From: Pseudoduganella violaceinigra DSM 15887
Lineage (GTDB): Bacteria; Pseudomonadota; Gammaproteobacteria; Burkholderiales; Burkholderiaceae_D
Length of the DNA: 64,000 bases
NCBI RefSeq assembly: GCF_000425385.1
Contig: NZ_AUDI01000016.1
Span: forward strand, 62,001-126,000
Direction of reading: 5' to 3'
In this document: positions 56,844 through 64,000 of the stretch, in pieces
Position numbering within the stretch: the first letter of the stretch is position 1
Layout of the letters: each line of letters starts with the position of its first letter
Notes under the pieces: generated by a model
What the model was told of the DNA's origin: nothing
The model's database searches: none
What the model saw: the letters and a program-made list of their open reading frames with translations, nothing else
Program-made: the position numbers and the translations under genes

Positions 56844-57074
56844 CTATCGTAGACGTTCGTTGGCGGCCGTAAGCCGTGCGACGGAGTGAGGAGAGAGGCA
56901 GATGGCCACTAGCAGGCTGCTGAAATACTGATTTGCGTCATCTTCTGTCGGATTGCCGACCTCGTAAAACGAGCTACAAGCGATTTTTTCGACATGTTCA
57001 AGGGTAAAGGCACCCTGACTCATGTCCAAACTGGGTGTGTTTCGGAGGTATTTCAGCAGCCTGCTAGCAGTCAT
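56844..57074 (-). CDS. Small hypothetical protein (76 aa)
   Basis: A 76-residue protein starting MTASRLLKYLRNTPSLDMSQ, with FTLEHVEKIACSSFYEVGNP and an ending LSPHSVARLTAANERLR. GGGGGAAGTC before the ATG at 57074 is a strong ribosome site and fixes the start. The N terminus lies inside the end of the zinc-ribbon gene (11-nt overlap), and the next gene follows after 4 nt. It has no recognised family. Confidence 0.6.
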   Translation of the reverse strand: MTASRLLKYLRNTPSLDMSQGAFTLEHVEKIACSSFYEVGNPTEDDANQYFSSLLVAICLSPHSVARLTAANERLR

Positions 57075-57363
57075 GACTTCCCCCACATTCAGAGTCAAGA
57101 TTGCCACCGCCGGAATCAAGGTCAATGCTTATGTGGGGATAAAAGCTGGGGTCGTTTTCTTTAGCTCTTTTTCGTTGAGCTTCTTCATTGGCCAGTATGG
57201 CTTCTTCGCGTTCTTTAGCCAAGATGGCCCTAAGTTCTTCGCCCGAGAGAACTAAGCCCGTCGGCAATTGCAAACCACAATTTTCGCACTTGGGATAGCG
57301 GTTTGTGAACACTGTAAAGCCACAATTTGGGCACCGTGGAGTTGTTGCTGAATCTGGCATCAT
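57064..57363 (-). CDS. Zinc-ribbon protein
   Basis: A 99-residue protein with two CxxC knuckles, RCPNCGFTVFT and YPKCENCGLQL (about residues 10-33), forming a zinc ribbon. A charged helix (ILAKEREEAILANEEAQRKR) and an acidic, glycine-rich tail ending in SECGGSHDC follow. Such small ribbons often bind nucleic acid or protein partners. Its partners may be the two overlapping downstream genes. Function unknown. Confidence 0.7.
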   Translation of the reverse strand: MMPDSATTPRCPNCGFTVFTNRYPKCENCGLQLPTGLVLSGEELRAILAKEREEAILANEEAQRKRAKENDPSFYPHISIDLDSGGGNLDSECGGSHDC

Positions 57364-57501
57364 GAATTCTTGGTCTTAAGTTTTTATCGTCATCTGGAGC
57401 TGATGGCTAGAGCGCATATTTATCATCCCTAAATATTTTGCAACCACCGCGCTACCTGCGGCATTCGGCGTACAGAAAATCCATTCCGCTTTAATGACAG
57501 C
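57364..57501. other. Short intergenic stretch
   Basis: About 140 bp of AT-rich DNA between the zinc-ribbon gene start and the end of the next gene. It presumably holds the promoter of the three-gene unit. No repeat or gene recognised. Confidence 0.4.
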
Positions 57502-57876
57502 CTAGGGTTCCCGGTGGTGGAAGCCAAGGTATAGCTCGCGGATGGCAGGTGGCAATTGTGGCCAGTAAGCGGCGCACTTGGCGCTGGACACTTGCCAGAA
57601 GAGGTTCTCGACAAAGGCTACATCGATGCATCGATAAACTTCTTCGCTGGCGTTTTGGAGAACATGGCCGAAGTAAACGAAGAGCGGTTCATATACCTTG
57701 AATTCGACTTGTCGATTCATCTCTGCGTTAAGTGCGTTAGCCAAGCTCTCGAACCACGAATATGCGAACTCAGAATCGATTTCCCCCCATTGGCGAACAT
57801 GAATCGTGTCCGCCTTTTTACGAATGGCCGGGAATTTCGATCTCACCGCGTTGTATAGGTCGAGGACGGTTTTCAA
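57502..57876 (-). CDS. Hypothetical protein, paralog of the 54549-54956 gene
   Basis: A 124-residue acidic protein with a TTG start (57876). It contains SEFAYSWFESLANALNAEM, EEVYRCIDVAFVENLFWQV and YWPQLPPAIRELYLGFH. The alignment to the 54549 gene over the C-terminal two thirds is described there. The N terminus (TVLDLYNAVRSKFPAIRKKA) is different. Two diverged copies 2.5 kb apart with an IS between them suggest an old local duplication or repeated acquisition of the same family. Confidence 0.65.
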   Translation of the reverse strand: MKTVLDLYNAVRSKFPAIRKKADTIHVRQWGEIDSEFAYSWFESLANALNAEMNRQVEFKVYEPLFVYFGHVLQNASEEVYRCIDVAFVENLFWQVSSAKCAAYWPQLPPAIRELYLGFHHREP

Positions 57877-58026
57877 CGAGCAGAACCCTTGCGTGTCTGA
57901 TCAGCGGCACGTTCAGGCATCCGCTGTAAAAAGAGCAGACCCTGGAGCTTAGCCGGGGCTCCCTGAAGCTTCCTTTCCAGAGCCCCGCTCTTACGCTTGG
58001 TCAAGGTAACACGCTGATCGAGCATG

Positions 58027-58509
58027 TCAGTTGGCTGGGTGGCAATAGCGTGCATGCCAGGCTTTCATAACTTCAAGGAGCTCTTTAGTCGAGACTCTGA
58101 ACTGATTTTGAACCGCTCCCTCTACCCCGGAAAGCGCCGATGCCACTGCGCGTCCGGCTTTGAAGCGCGAGTACGTGGCAACGTAGTTGAATCCGACCAT
58201 TTGGTTGCCGTGAACGGAGACAAGCTGGAGGTCTCTGATGTCGCACCAAGCGGTCTTGTGCCGTCGGCCAAGACTACAGATCTCAAATCCGGCGTGATCC
58301 AGTTTGAGATAGGTGAGTCCCGGCAGAAGCATAGCCAGGGATACCGGGACACCTAGGCCAAAGAAGCACATGACGAACCAGCCCATCATGGGCTGATCAC
58401 GTCGCATGAAGAAGCCGATAGCAACGAAGGCGCAGCTAATTGCGAGGAGCAATATCCCCTTCTTTGGGCTCGGGCCAAAGAAGATTTCGGAGTTTTCAAG
58501 ATGAGTCAT
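58027..58509 (-). CDS. STM3941-like membrane protein
   Basis: A 160-residue protein with two N-terminal membrane segments (ILLLAISCAFVAIGFFM and GWFVMCFFGLGVPVSLAMLL, about residues 18-65). A PH-like beta domain follows: YLKLDHAGFEICSLGRRHKT, AWCDIRDLQLVSVHG and VSTKELLEVMKAWHARY. This layout fits the STM3941-type family. Its function is unknown. It is AT-richer than core genes and flanked by other small minus-strand genes. Confidence 0.7.
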   Translation of the reverse strand: MTHLENSEIFFGPSPKKGILLLAISCAFVAIGFFMRRDQPMMGWFVMCFFGLGVPVSLAMLLPGLTYLKLDHAGFEICSLGRRHKTAWCDIRDLQLVSVHGNQMVGFNYVATYSRFKAGRAVASALSGVEGAVQNQFRVSTKELLEVMKAWHARYCHPAN

Positions 58510-58561
58510 CTAGCGTTAAAGGTAATGATCAGAACGCTTCGCTAGCCGCAAGCGTTGAAAT

Positions 58562-58885
58562 TCACGTGTCAGATACCAGCCAACTCTCGGGCAAGCGATC
58601 ATCAGCTATTAGCTCCCTGACGGCTAGGGTAATGGTTGCGCGGTCTAGAGTTTCGACCAGCAAGTCCGGTGGTAATAGCCATTGCGCCCGAGTATCCGAA
58701 GCCGCGCCCGTCATGGTCCTGCTGCGCGCCTGTTCAAGGAAAGTAAATGTCCACACGTTCGCCGCATACATCACTGAATCCAAGCAAATATGGATATTGC
58801 AAAAGTCGCACGCTGGGTCGTCCTGCGGACCCGGGAAGGCTCCGGCGTACTCCTCGAACTCGAGCCAAAGCGAAAATTTTTCCAC
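58562..58885 (-). CDS. Hypothetical protein, possible immunity family
   Basis: A 107-residue soluble protein with a GTG start. It contains KFSLWLEFEEYAG, ACDFCNIHICLDSVMYAANV, WTFTFLEQARSR, LLPPDLLVETLDRATI and LPESWLV. The mixed alpha/beta pattern resembles single-domain immunity proteins found in arrays, but I cannot name the family. No toxin gene is in the window. Confidence 0.6.
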   Translation of the reverse strand: MEKFSLWLEFEEYAGAFPGPQDDPACDFCNIHICLDSVMYAANVWTFTFLEQARSRTMTGAASDTRAQWLLPPDLLVETLDRATITLAVRELIADDRLPESWLVSDT

Positions 58886-58939
58886 TGGGACCTATTCTAA
58901 TGATAAGCGGCGTCCTAAGACTCCGGGTTGAATGCAATC

Positions 58940-59518
58940 CTAGTCACCATGCAGCGTGGCGAACTTTGTTGCCCAGTTTCCGGGCGCGGCGCTGACAAGC
59001 TGACGCAGTGCACCGTGAAGTTCGTTGGCGACAGCGCCAAGACTTTGATTTGACTGCGGTGTTTCCTGGCCCGTCAGTTGAGCAATGAATGTCTCAATAT
59101 CGTCGATACTTGGCTCAGCCCAGCCCCCCGCAGCACTCAGCAAATAAAGCAAATGATATTCAATATTCAGTCCGCTAACACTGTACCCATCTTGAGCGGC
59201 TTGTGCAATGAGGGCGGCAGTGGCAGCCAGCTGTGTACTGCTGAAGCTGCGATCTTCCAACTCGGAACATAACTCCGAATACGCGATACTTTCCTGGGCC
59301 AGGTCACGCCAATACGCCGCGTCGTGAGTGCCGTCGAGCTGCTCCATATAGTGGTGGGCGAATTGTGCCATTACATCAATGCTGTCGAGCAGGGGCGAAA
59401 CCACCAAATCATTCGAATAGTCGAAACCAAAGAAATAGGTCTGCCCATCGAGCACTAGAGATTCGATGCCGCCAATGTGGCCGATGCGCTCAGCGATGGG
59501 TTCGTGCGAGGAATTCAT
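58940..59518 (-). CDS. Hypothetical protein (192 aa)
   Basis: A 192-residue protein starting MNSSHEPIAERIGHIGGIES, with LDGQTYFFGFDYSNDLVVSP, then a helical region DVMAQFAHHYMEQLDG and GYSVSGLNIEYHLLYLLSAA. It is acidic with no signal peptide. GGAGCAACATCCC before the ATG supports the start. It has no recognised family. It is probably an accessory gene like its neighbours. Confidence 0.65.
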   Translation of the reverse strand: MNSSHEPIAERIGHIGGIESLVLDGQTYFFGFDYSNDLVVSPLLDSIDVMAQFAHHYMEQLDGTHDAAYWRDLAQESIAYSELCSELEDRSFSSTQLAATAALIAQAAQDGYSVSGLNIEYHLLYLLSAAGGWAEPSIDDIETFIAQLTGQETPQSNQSLGAVANELHGALRQLVSAAPGNWATKFATLHGD

Positions 59519-59646
59519 GGGATGTTGCTCCGGTAGATGGATGGTGTGAATAGGCTAACGTGGCTGATCTGCGGCGCTGTCAGGCGCCGGTTGGAGCTTC
59601 GACGCTTGAATGGCGGCCTTTCGCAAAAGCGAGCTTGTGCATGCAA

Positions 59647-59886
59647 TTAGTCACTGCGTCGTACGCCAGACACGATAAGCCGGTACAAATACCAGACCGC
59701 CAGTCCCAGACTGAGCAAGCCAAATTCGAAGCGATCGTTTGAAAACAGTGCCGCAACGCCGAAGATGACAAACAGGGATGCATACGCGGCATTAAACGAA
59801 GGGTGCGGCCGGAACGAACTCGCAACATCGAGAATAATTCGCACCGGCAGGCCAACGAATACAACCATAGTAAGAAGTGGCGACAT
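59647..59886 (-). CDS. Small two- or three-TM membrane protein (79 aa)
   Basis: A 79-residue protein with hydrophobic segments LLTMVVFVGLPVRIILDVA, ASLFVIFGVAALFS and GLLSLGLAVWYLYRLIV. It starts at MSPLLT (59886); the frame is open for 18 codons further upstream but without a good ribosome site. Function unknown. It is the last of the small accessory genes before the LysR gene. Confidence 0.55.
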   Translation of the reverse strand: MSPLLTMVVFVGLPVRIILDVASSFRPHPSFNAAYASLFVIFGVAALFSNDRFEFGLLSLGLAVWYLYRLIVSGVRRSD

Positions 59887-60070
59887 ACTTTGCGCTTGGG
59901 CTAATGTGTGCGATATCTGGCGGCTGGAGCGCGCAGCCATGCGAAGTGGCGGAGATGACAGTCAAGTACAAGGAACGGCCAGACGAAAGTCGACGTCAAA
60001 TTGACGTTTTCGCAAATTTTAACACGACGAAAGATCGCCCTTTTCTCCGTGCCTTGCCCCACTTACGCGA

Positions 60071-61000
60071 TCAGGGCGTACATGACCAAGGCTGCACAGG
60101 ATTGAAGCGCGCCCGGAGGAATTCGAAGAAGCGCCGAACCCGAACAGGAATCCCGTCACGATGCGGCACGATGGCAAGGATATCGGCATCAGGACAATGC
60201 CAGTCCGGCATTACCCGCACCAGCTCACCGCGCATCAAGCTATCACGCACGCTCCATTCCGAGCGGATGATCAGCCCTTTTCCAGCCACGGCCCACTGCT
60301 TGGTCACTTCGCCGTCATTGCTGCTGAAGGTCCCTGCCACGCGCACGCGTTCCATATGTCCATCCTGGTGGAACTGCCACAGCGTCGCGTCTTCATCGTT
60401 CTCGCGCAGGATGATGCAGCGATGATGCAGCAGGTCGGCGGGATGCTCCAGCGGCGGTGCGGTCTTGAGATAGGAAGGAGCCGCGCATAAGTAGCGCGCG
60501 TTGGGCGCCACCTTGTAGACGGCGGAACTGGTGGCCGGCATGGCGCCAATATGCACCACCAGGTCGAAGCGGTCATGCGCATGCGCCGACAGGCGGTCGG
60601 CCAGCGTCAGGGTGATGTCCACTTCGGGATGCAGGTCATGGAATTCCGCCACCATGCTGGAAAGGTATTGGCGCCCGAAGCCCGGCGGGCCGAATACACG
60701 CAAGGGCCCCGCCAGCGATTCGTGCTGCTGGTGCAGCTCGCGCTGCAGCGCGTCCAGGTCGCCGAGGATGCGTTTGCCGCGCTCATATACCAGGGTGCCC
60801 TCCTCCGTTAGCTGCAGCCGGCGCGTGCTCCGGTGCAGCAGCTTGGTGCCCAGGCGACCTTCGAACTGGCGCAGGCGTTGCGACAACGCCGATGAGGTTT
60901 GTCCCAGCTGGCGCGCGGCCGTCCCCATACCCCGTGCGTCGACAATCGCGACAAAAATGCGCAGTGATTGGATCTCACTGAAGTTCTTCATACTTTCCAT
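60071..61000 (-). CDS. LysR family transcriptional regulator
   Basis: A 309-residue LysR protein (start MESMKNF at 61000, or MKNF at 60991). The HTH is VDARGMGTAARQLGQTSSAL then SQRLRQFEGRLGTKLL (about residues 20-55). TRRLQLTEEGTLVYERGKRI and GPLRVFGPPGFGRQYLSSMV show the CrgA-like subgroup. GKGLIIRSEWSV is in the second lobe. It is divergent from the large ATPase regulator across 142 bp. The target genes are not evident in the window. Confidence 0.9.
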   Translation of the reverse strand: MESMKNFSEIQSLRIFVAIVDARGMGTAARQLGQTSSALSQRLRQFEGRLGTKLLHRSTRRLQLTEEGTLVYERGKRILGDLDALQRELHQQHESLAGPLRVFGPPGFGRQYLSSMVAEFHDLHPEVDITLTLADRLSAHAHDRFDLVVHIGAMPATSSAVYKVAPNARYLCAAPSYLKTAPPLEHPADLLHHRCIILRENDEDATLWQFHQDGHMERVRVAGTFSSNDGEVTKQWAVAGKGLIIRSEWSVRDSLMRGELVRVMPDWHCPDADILAIVPHRDGIPVRVRRFFEFLRARFNPVQPWSCTP

Positions 61001-61142
61001 AGCTTGCCTGCCGTCGGGTTGGTGGAATAATGAGTAGGAGTCGGTGCGCGAGTTTGCTGGAAATCAATATGCGGATCGTTTACGGATTCTGGCTATCGTT
61101 CAAAAAGTTATAAAATGTTGCCAAATTGCACCACTCTTGCCC

Positions 61143-64000
61143 ATGCGACCTGCTGACCACGTCTTGAACGTTGTTAAACTGTCATGCCCAGACATGCATG
61201 AGGCTCTGCCGCGCCCGCGCCTGTTCAAACTGCTGGACGCCATGCGCCTGCGGCACAAGCTGGTCTGGCTGACGGCGCCGGGCGGCGCCGGCAAGACAAC
61301 CCTGGCGGCCGGCTACCTGCAGCACCTTGGACAAGTCCCGCTGTGGTATCAGTTCGACAATGGCGACGCCGATCCGGCCTCGCTATTTTTTTACCTGGCG
61401 CAGATGCTCGGCGAACGCGGCGCCGGCCTGCCCTCGCTGCAGCCGGAGTTAAGCGGCGACGTTCCCCGCTTTGCACGCATCTTTTTCCGTGCCTATTTCG
61501 CGCAACTGGCGCCGGGCAGCGTACTGGTGTTCGACAATGTGCAGGAATTCGCTTGGGAGCATTGGGGCCAGCTGTTCGAAATCGCGTGCAGCGAAATCCC
61601 GGCGGGCATCTGCGTGCTGGCCCTGAGCCGCCACGCACCGCCGGCGCGTCTGGCGCGCTTTGAGCTTGACGCCAGCCTCGCCACGCTGGCGTGGGAAACC
61701 CTACGCTTCAACGCCGATGAGGCGCGCGCACTGGCCAGTGCCGACGGCATGCCGCTCGATCCCGCATGGCTGGAGCGCGCCGACGGCTGGGCCGCCGGCA
61801 TCGTGATCATGCGCGACCATGCGGCGCGCGAGAATGGCACCGCCATCCCTGCGCTGGAGGGGCACGACGCCATCTTCCGCTACCTGGCCGGCGAAATCTT
61901 CGAGCGCGCACCGGCGGCGGTGCAACGCCACCTGATGATGCTGTCCTGCCTGCCGGCCGTGTCGGCGGACGACGCGGAACATCTAAGCCAGGATCCCTCC
62001 ATCCGCCAGACCTTGGACCACCTGTACCGCAATCGCCTGTTCATCGAACGGCGCGGCGGAGCGCTGCCGACCTACCACTTCCATGCCCTGTTCCGCGACT
62101 TCCTGCAACACGCCGCGCAGCAGCAGCTGCCGCAGGCGGAGCGCCAGGCCTTGCTGGCGCGCGCGGCGCGTATCCTGGACCGGCAAGGCCGCACGGAGGA
62201 AGCGCTGCAGCTGTACCGGGACAGCGGCGCCTTCGATGCGCTGGTGGCGGTGCTGCTGGAGCATGCCTACGAGATGATGGGCACCGGCCGCGCCCAGTCC
62301 TGGCTGCATTGGCATAGCTGGGTGCCGCAGGCGGTGGTCGAAAATTATCCGCGCCTGTGGTTCTGGCAAGGCGTCATGCTCAATCCCGTGGACCCGCAGC
62401 GCGCCCGCCCGATGCTGGTGCGCGCGGAAGCCGTGTTTGCCGCCCAGGCCGATGTGCAATGGCGGCTGATGTCCGCTGCCACCCTGGTCGACAATTCCTA
62501 CTTCCAGTATGGCTGGCGCGATTCCGACACCATGTCGCACTGGATCGGCGTGATGCTGGCCGGGCTGGCGCAGGTCGATGCGGACGGGATCGACCTGGAG
62601 ATTTCGGTGCGCATCCAGTCGCGCCTTATCCTGGCCCTGATCTCCAGCGGCGAGGCGCCCGACCCGCGCGTGTTCGGCGCCGCCGTGGAGTCCTGCGCCA
62701 ACGCCCTGCGCCAGATCGAGGATTACGGCCGCGTGCTCGACGTCATCGGCATCGTGCTGCTGGCATCGCACTGGATCGCCCTGGCGCCCGATATGGAAGC
62801 GATCCTGCTGGCCGCGCTGCGCCAGAATATGCACAACGCGGCGGCCAATCCCTACGCCCGGCTGCATGCGGTGCAGTGGGCGGCCTTCCGCATGCTGAAC
62901 CTGGACGGCGACCTGCAAGCAGCGCGCGAGCTGTTCGAATTCAACCGCAAGCTGGTCGACGAATACGGGCTGGATCGCTGGCGCCTGAATATCACCTACT
63001 TCAACACCCTGGTCCACCTGGCGCTGCATCAACTGGAGCCGGCCGGCGACTGGCTGCGCCAGACCAAGCAGCACTTGCTGCCGCTGACGCCTTACAAGAC
63101 GTCGCGCCTGGCCATGCTGGAAGGGGAATACCTGCGTCAAAGCGGCGACGCCGCCTGCGGCCTGCAGCTGCTGCTGGACGGTTTTGAGCGCGGCACCGAC
63201 AACCAGGCCACCAGCGCGCTGGAGCGGGCCCGCTTCGAGCGCCTGATCGCCGGCCACTACGCGCTGCAAGGCGAGTTCGACGCGGCCGAGCGCTGGTCGC
63301 AGCGCGCCATCGCGGACGCCTATGGCCTGGACCAGATGGTGTCGCAGCTGGGGCTGAGCTTCCTGCGCGCCTATGCCTGCGCGCGGCGCGGCGACCGGCA
63401 GGAGGCGGAAGCGCTGATGCGTCCTGCCATGCAGGCGCATCGCGCGGGCCGCCACCACGGCTTCTACGTACGCCTGCCGCAGCTGGCCAGCGAGATCGCC
63501 GCGCTGGCGCTCAGCATGGATATCGAAGTCGAGCATGTGCTGCAGATCATCCGCCGCCAAAACCTGCCGGCGCCGGCGCGCGCGGTGCGGCACTGGCCAT
63601 GGCCGGTTGCCGTGCGCACCCTGGGCCACTTCAGCGTGGCGCTGAACGGCGCGCCCCTGACGGCGGGCGGCAAGACGCAGCAGCGCCCCTTGCTGCTGTT
63701 GAAGGCCCTGCTGGGCAGCGGCGAGGCCGGGCGTCCCCTCTCCATGCTGATGCAGCTGTGGTCGGACGTGGCGGCGCCCAAGGCGGCGCTGAATGCCGCC
63801 ATCCACCGGCTGCGCAAGCTGCTCGGGAATGACGCGGCGATCCTGGTCTCCGGCGCCAAGGCCAGCCTGGACCGCCTGCAGGTCTGGTCCGACGTCGATG
63901 CGCTGCTCGCGCTGTGCGACCGCATCGACAGCCTGCCGCCGCAGGCGCCGCTGGCGGACCTGCGCGCCTGCGCCGACGAGCTGCTGGAATTGTATCGCGG
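61143..64000 (+). CDS. Large ATPase transcriptional regulator with SARP-like DNA-binding domain (cut by window end)
   Basis: An open frame from an ATG at 61143 (or 61194) runs off the window end, giving over 950 residues. RPRLFKLLDAM is followed by the Walker A LTAPGGAGKTTLAAGY (GGAGKT about residues 47-52), SVLVFDNVQEF (Walker B) and CVLALSRHAPPARL. This is the MalT/STAND ATPase order. A long helical-repeat middle (TPR-like) follows. Near 820-910, RTLGHFSVALNGAPLTAGGK and ALNAAIHRLRKLLGNDA mark an OmpR/SARP-type winged helix, probably with a BTAD domain beyond the edge. It likely senses a ligand and activates genes. It is divergent from the LysR gene. Confidence 0.85.
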   Translation, partial: MRPADHVLNVVKLSCPDMHEALPRPRLFKLLDAMRLRHKLVWLTAPGGAGKTTLAAGYLQHLGQVPLWYQFDNGDADPASLFFYLAQMLGERGAGLPSLQPELSGDVPRFARIFFRAYFAQLAPGSVLVFDNVQEFAWEHWGQLFEIACSEIPAGICVLALSRHAPPARLARFELDASLATLAWETLRFNADEARALASADGMPLDPAWLERADGWAAGIVIMRDHAARENGTAIPALEGHDAIFRYLAGEIFERAPAAVQRHLMMLSCLPAVSADDAEHLSQDPSIRQTLDHLYRNRLFIERRGGALPTYHFHALFRDFLQHAAQQQLPQAERQALLARAARILDRQGRTEEALQLYRDSGAFDALVAVLLEHAYEMMGTGRAQSWLHWHSWVPQAVVENYPRLWFWQGVMLNPVDPQRARPMLVRAEAVFAAQADVQWRLMSAATLVDNSYFQYGWRDSDTMSHWIGVMLAGLAQVDADGIDLEISVRIQSRLILALISSGEAPDPRVFGAAVESCANALRQIEDYGRVLDVIGIVLLASHWIALAPDMEAILLAALRQNMHNAAANPYARLHAVQWAAFRMLNLDGDLQAARELFEFNRKLVDEYGLDRWRLNITYFNTLVHLALHQLEPAGDWLRQTKQHLLPLTPYKTSRLAMLEGEYLRQSGDAACGLQLLLDGFERGTDNQATSALERARFERLIAGHYALQGEFDAAERWSQRAIADAYGLDQMVSQLGLSFLRAYACARRGDRQEAEALMRPAMQAHRAGRHHGFYVRLPQLASEIAALALSMDIEVEHVLQIIRRQNLPAPARAVRHWPWPVAVRTLGHFSVALNGAPLTAGGKTQQRPLLLLKALLGSGEAGRPLSMLMQLWSDVAAPKAALNAAIHRLRKLLGNDAAILVSGAKASLDRLQVWSDVDALLALCDRIDSLPPQAPLADLRACADELLELYR

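Noticed and set aside
57873..58055. 60-residue basic minus-strand frame between the paralog and the STM3941-like gene
   Set aside because: Repetitive Lys/Arg-rich product, overlaps the neighbouring gene ends, no ribosome site; not enough support.

Overview
The window looks like chromosomal DNA of a GC-rich betaproteobacterium. The gene content (TPP-riboswitch thi operon, acyclic terpene cluster, DUF1302/DUF1329 envelope set, many two-component proteins) and protein style suggest Oxalobacteraceae, near Massilia or Duganella. That is inference from recognised families, not a database match. I saw no rRNA, tRNA or CRISPR array. Most of the window is densely coded and GC-rich. The far left edge and about 49.6-60 kb are visibly more AT-rich, hold small orphan genes and look accessory.

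Layout. 1-2.8 kb: the 5' end of an unknown gene, a GNAT acetyltransferase, a small conserved protein and an aldo/keto reductase. 2.8-5.1 kb: an M56 (BlaR1-like) membrane protease with no adjacent BlaI repressor, preceded by four TCTAGA boxes at exact 14-bp spacing. 5.2-12.1 kb: a minus-strand run thiC-thiS-thiG-thiD-thiE under a TPP riboswitch, followed on the same strand by an ANTAR response regulator, a stand-alone receiver and glutathione-dependent formaldehyde dehydrogenase. 12.1-14.1 kb: a secreted protein and a DUF4382 lipoprotein.

14.2-25.8 kb: an acyclic terpene utilization (atu-type) operon: AtuA, an acyl-CoA dehydrogenase, an SDR, both geranyl-CoA carboxylase-type subunits, a citronellyl-CoA dehydrogenase-type enzyme, a second SDR, an acyl-CoA ligase and a convergent TetR regulator. 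The hydratase AtuE is missing. Then valS and a DUF2147 protein.

29.3-38.9 kb: a minus-strand set that could span the envelope (RND/MMPL permease, YCF48-like beta-propeller, DUF1329 periplasmic protein, DUF1302 outer-membrane protein), with a coniferyl-aldehyde-type dehydrogenase and a divergent LysR regulator. I read it as a route for moving a hydrophobic compound. 38.9-45.5 kb: a Crp/Fnr regulator, a sterol-desaturase-type hydroxylase, a receiver-first histidine kinase and a large hybrid kinase broken by three separate single-base frameshifts. 45.6-50.2 kb: glutaminyl cyclase, ruvB, a membrane protein, a hydrolase remnant, a LURP-one/scramblase-like protein, GNAT and a DHFR-like reductase.

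50.5-60 kb: an accessory stretch with a glycine-zipper protein, a decayed IS3 remnant, a LysR/NmrA-type pair, a frameshifted gene remnant, a complete IS3-family element and about ten small minus-strand genes of unknown role. Two of these are paralogous, and several resemble immunity-type proteins. 60-64 kb: a LysR regulator divergent from a large ATPase regulator with a SARP/OmpR-like DNA-binding domain, cut by the window end.
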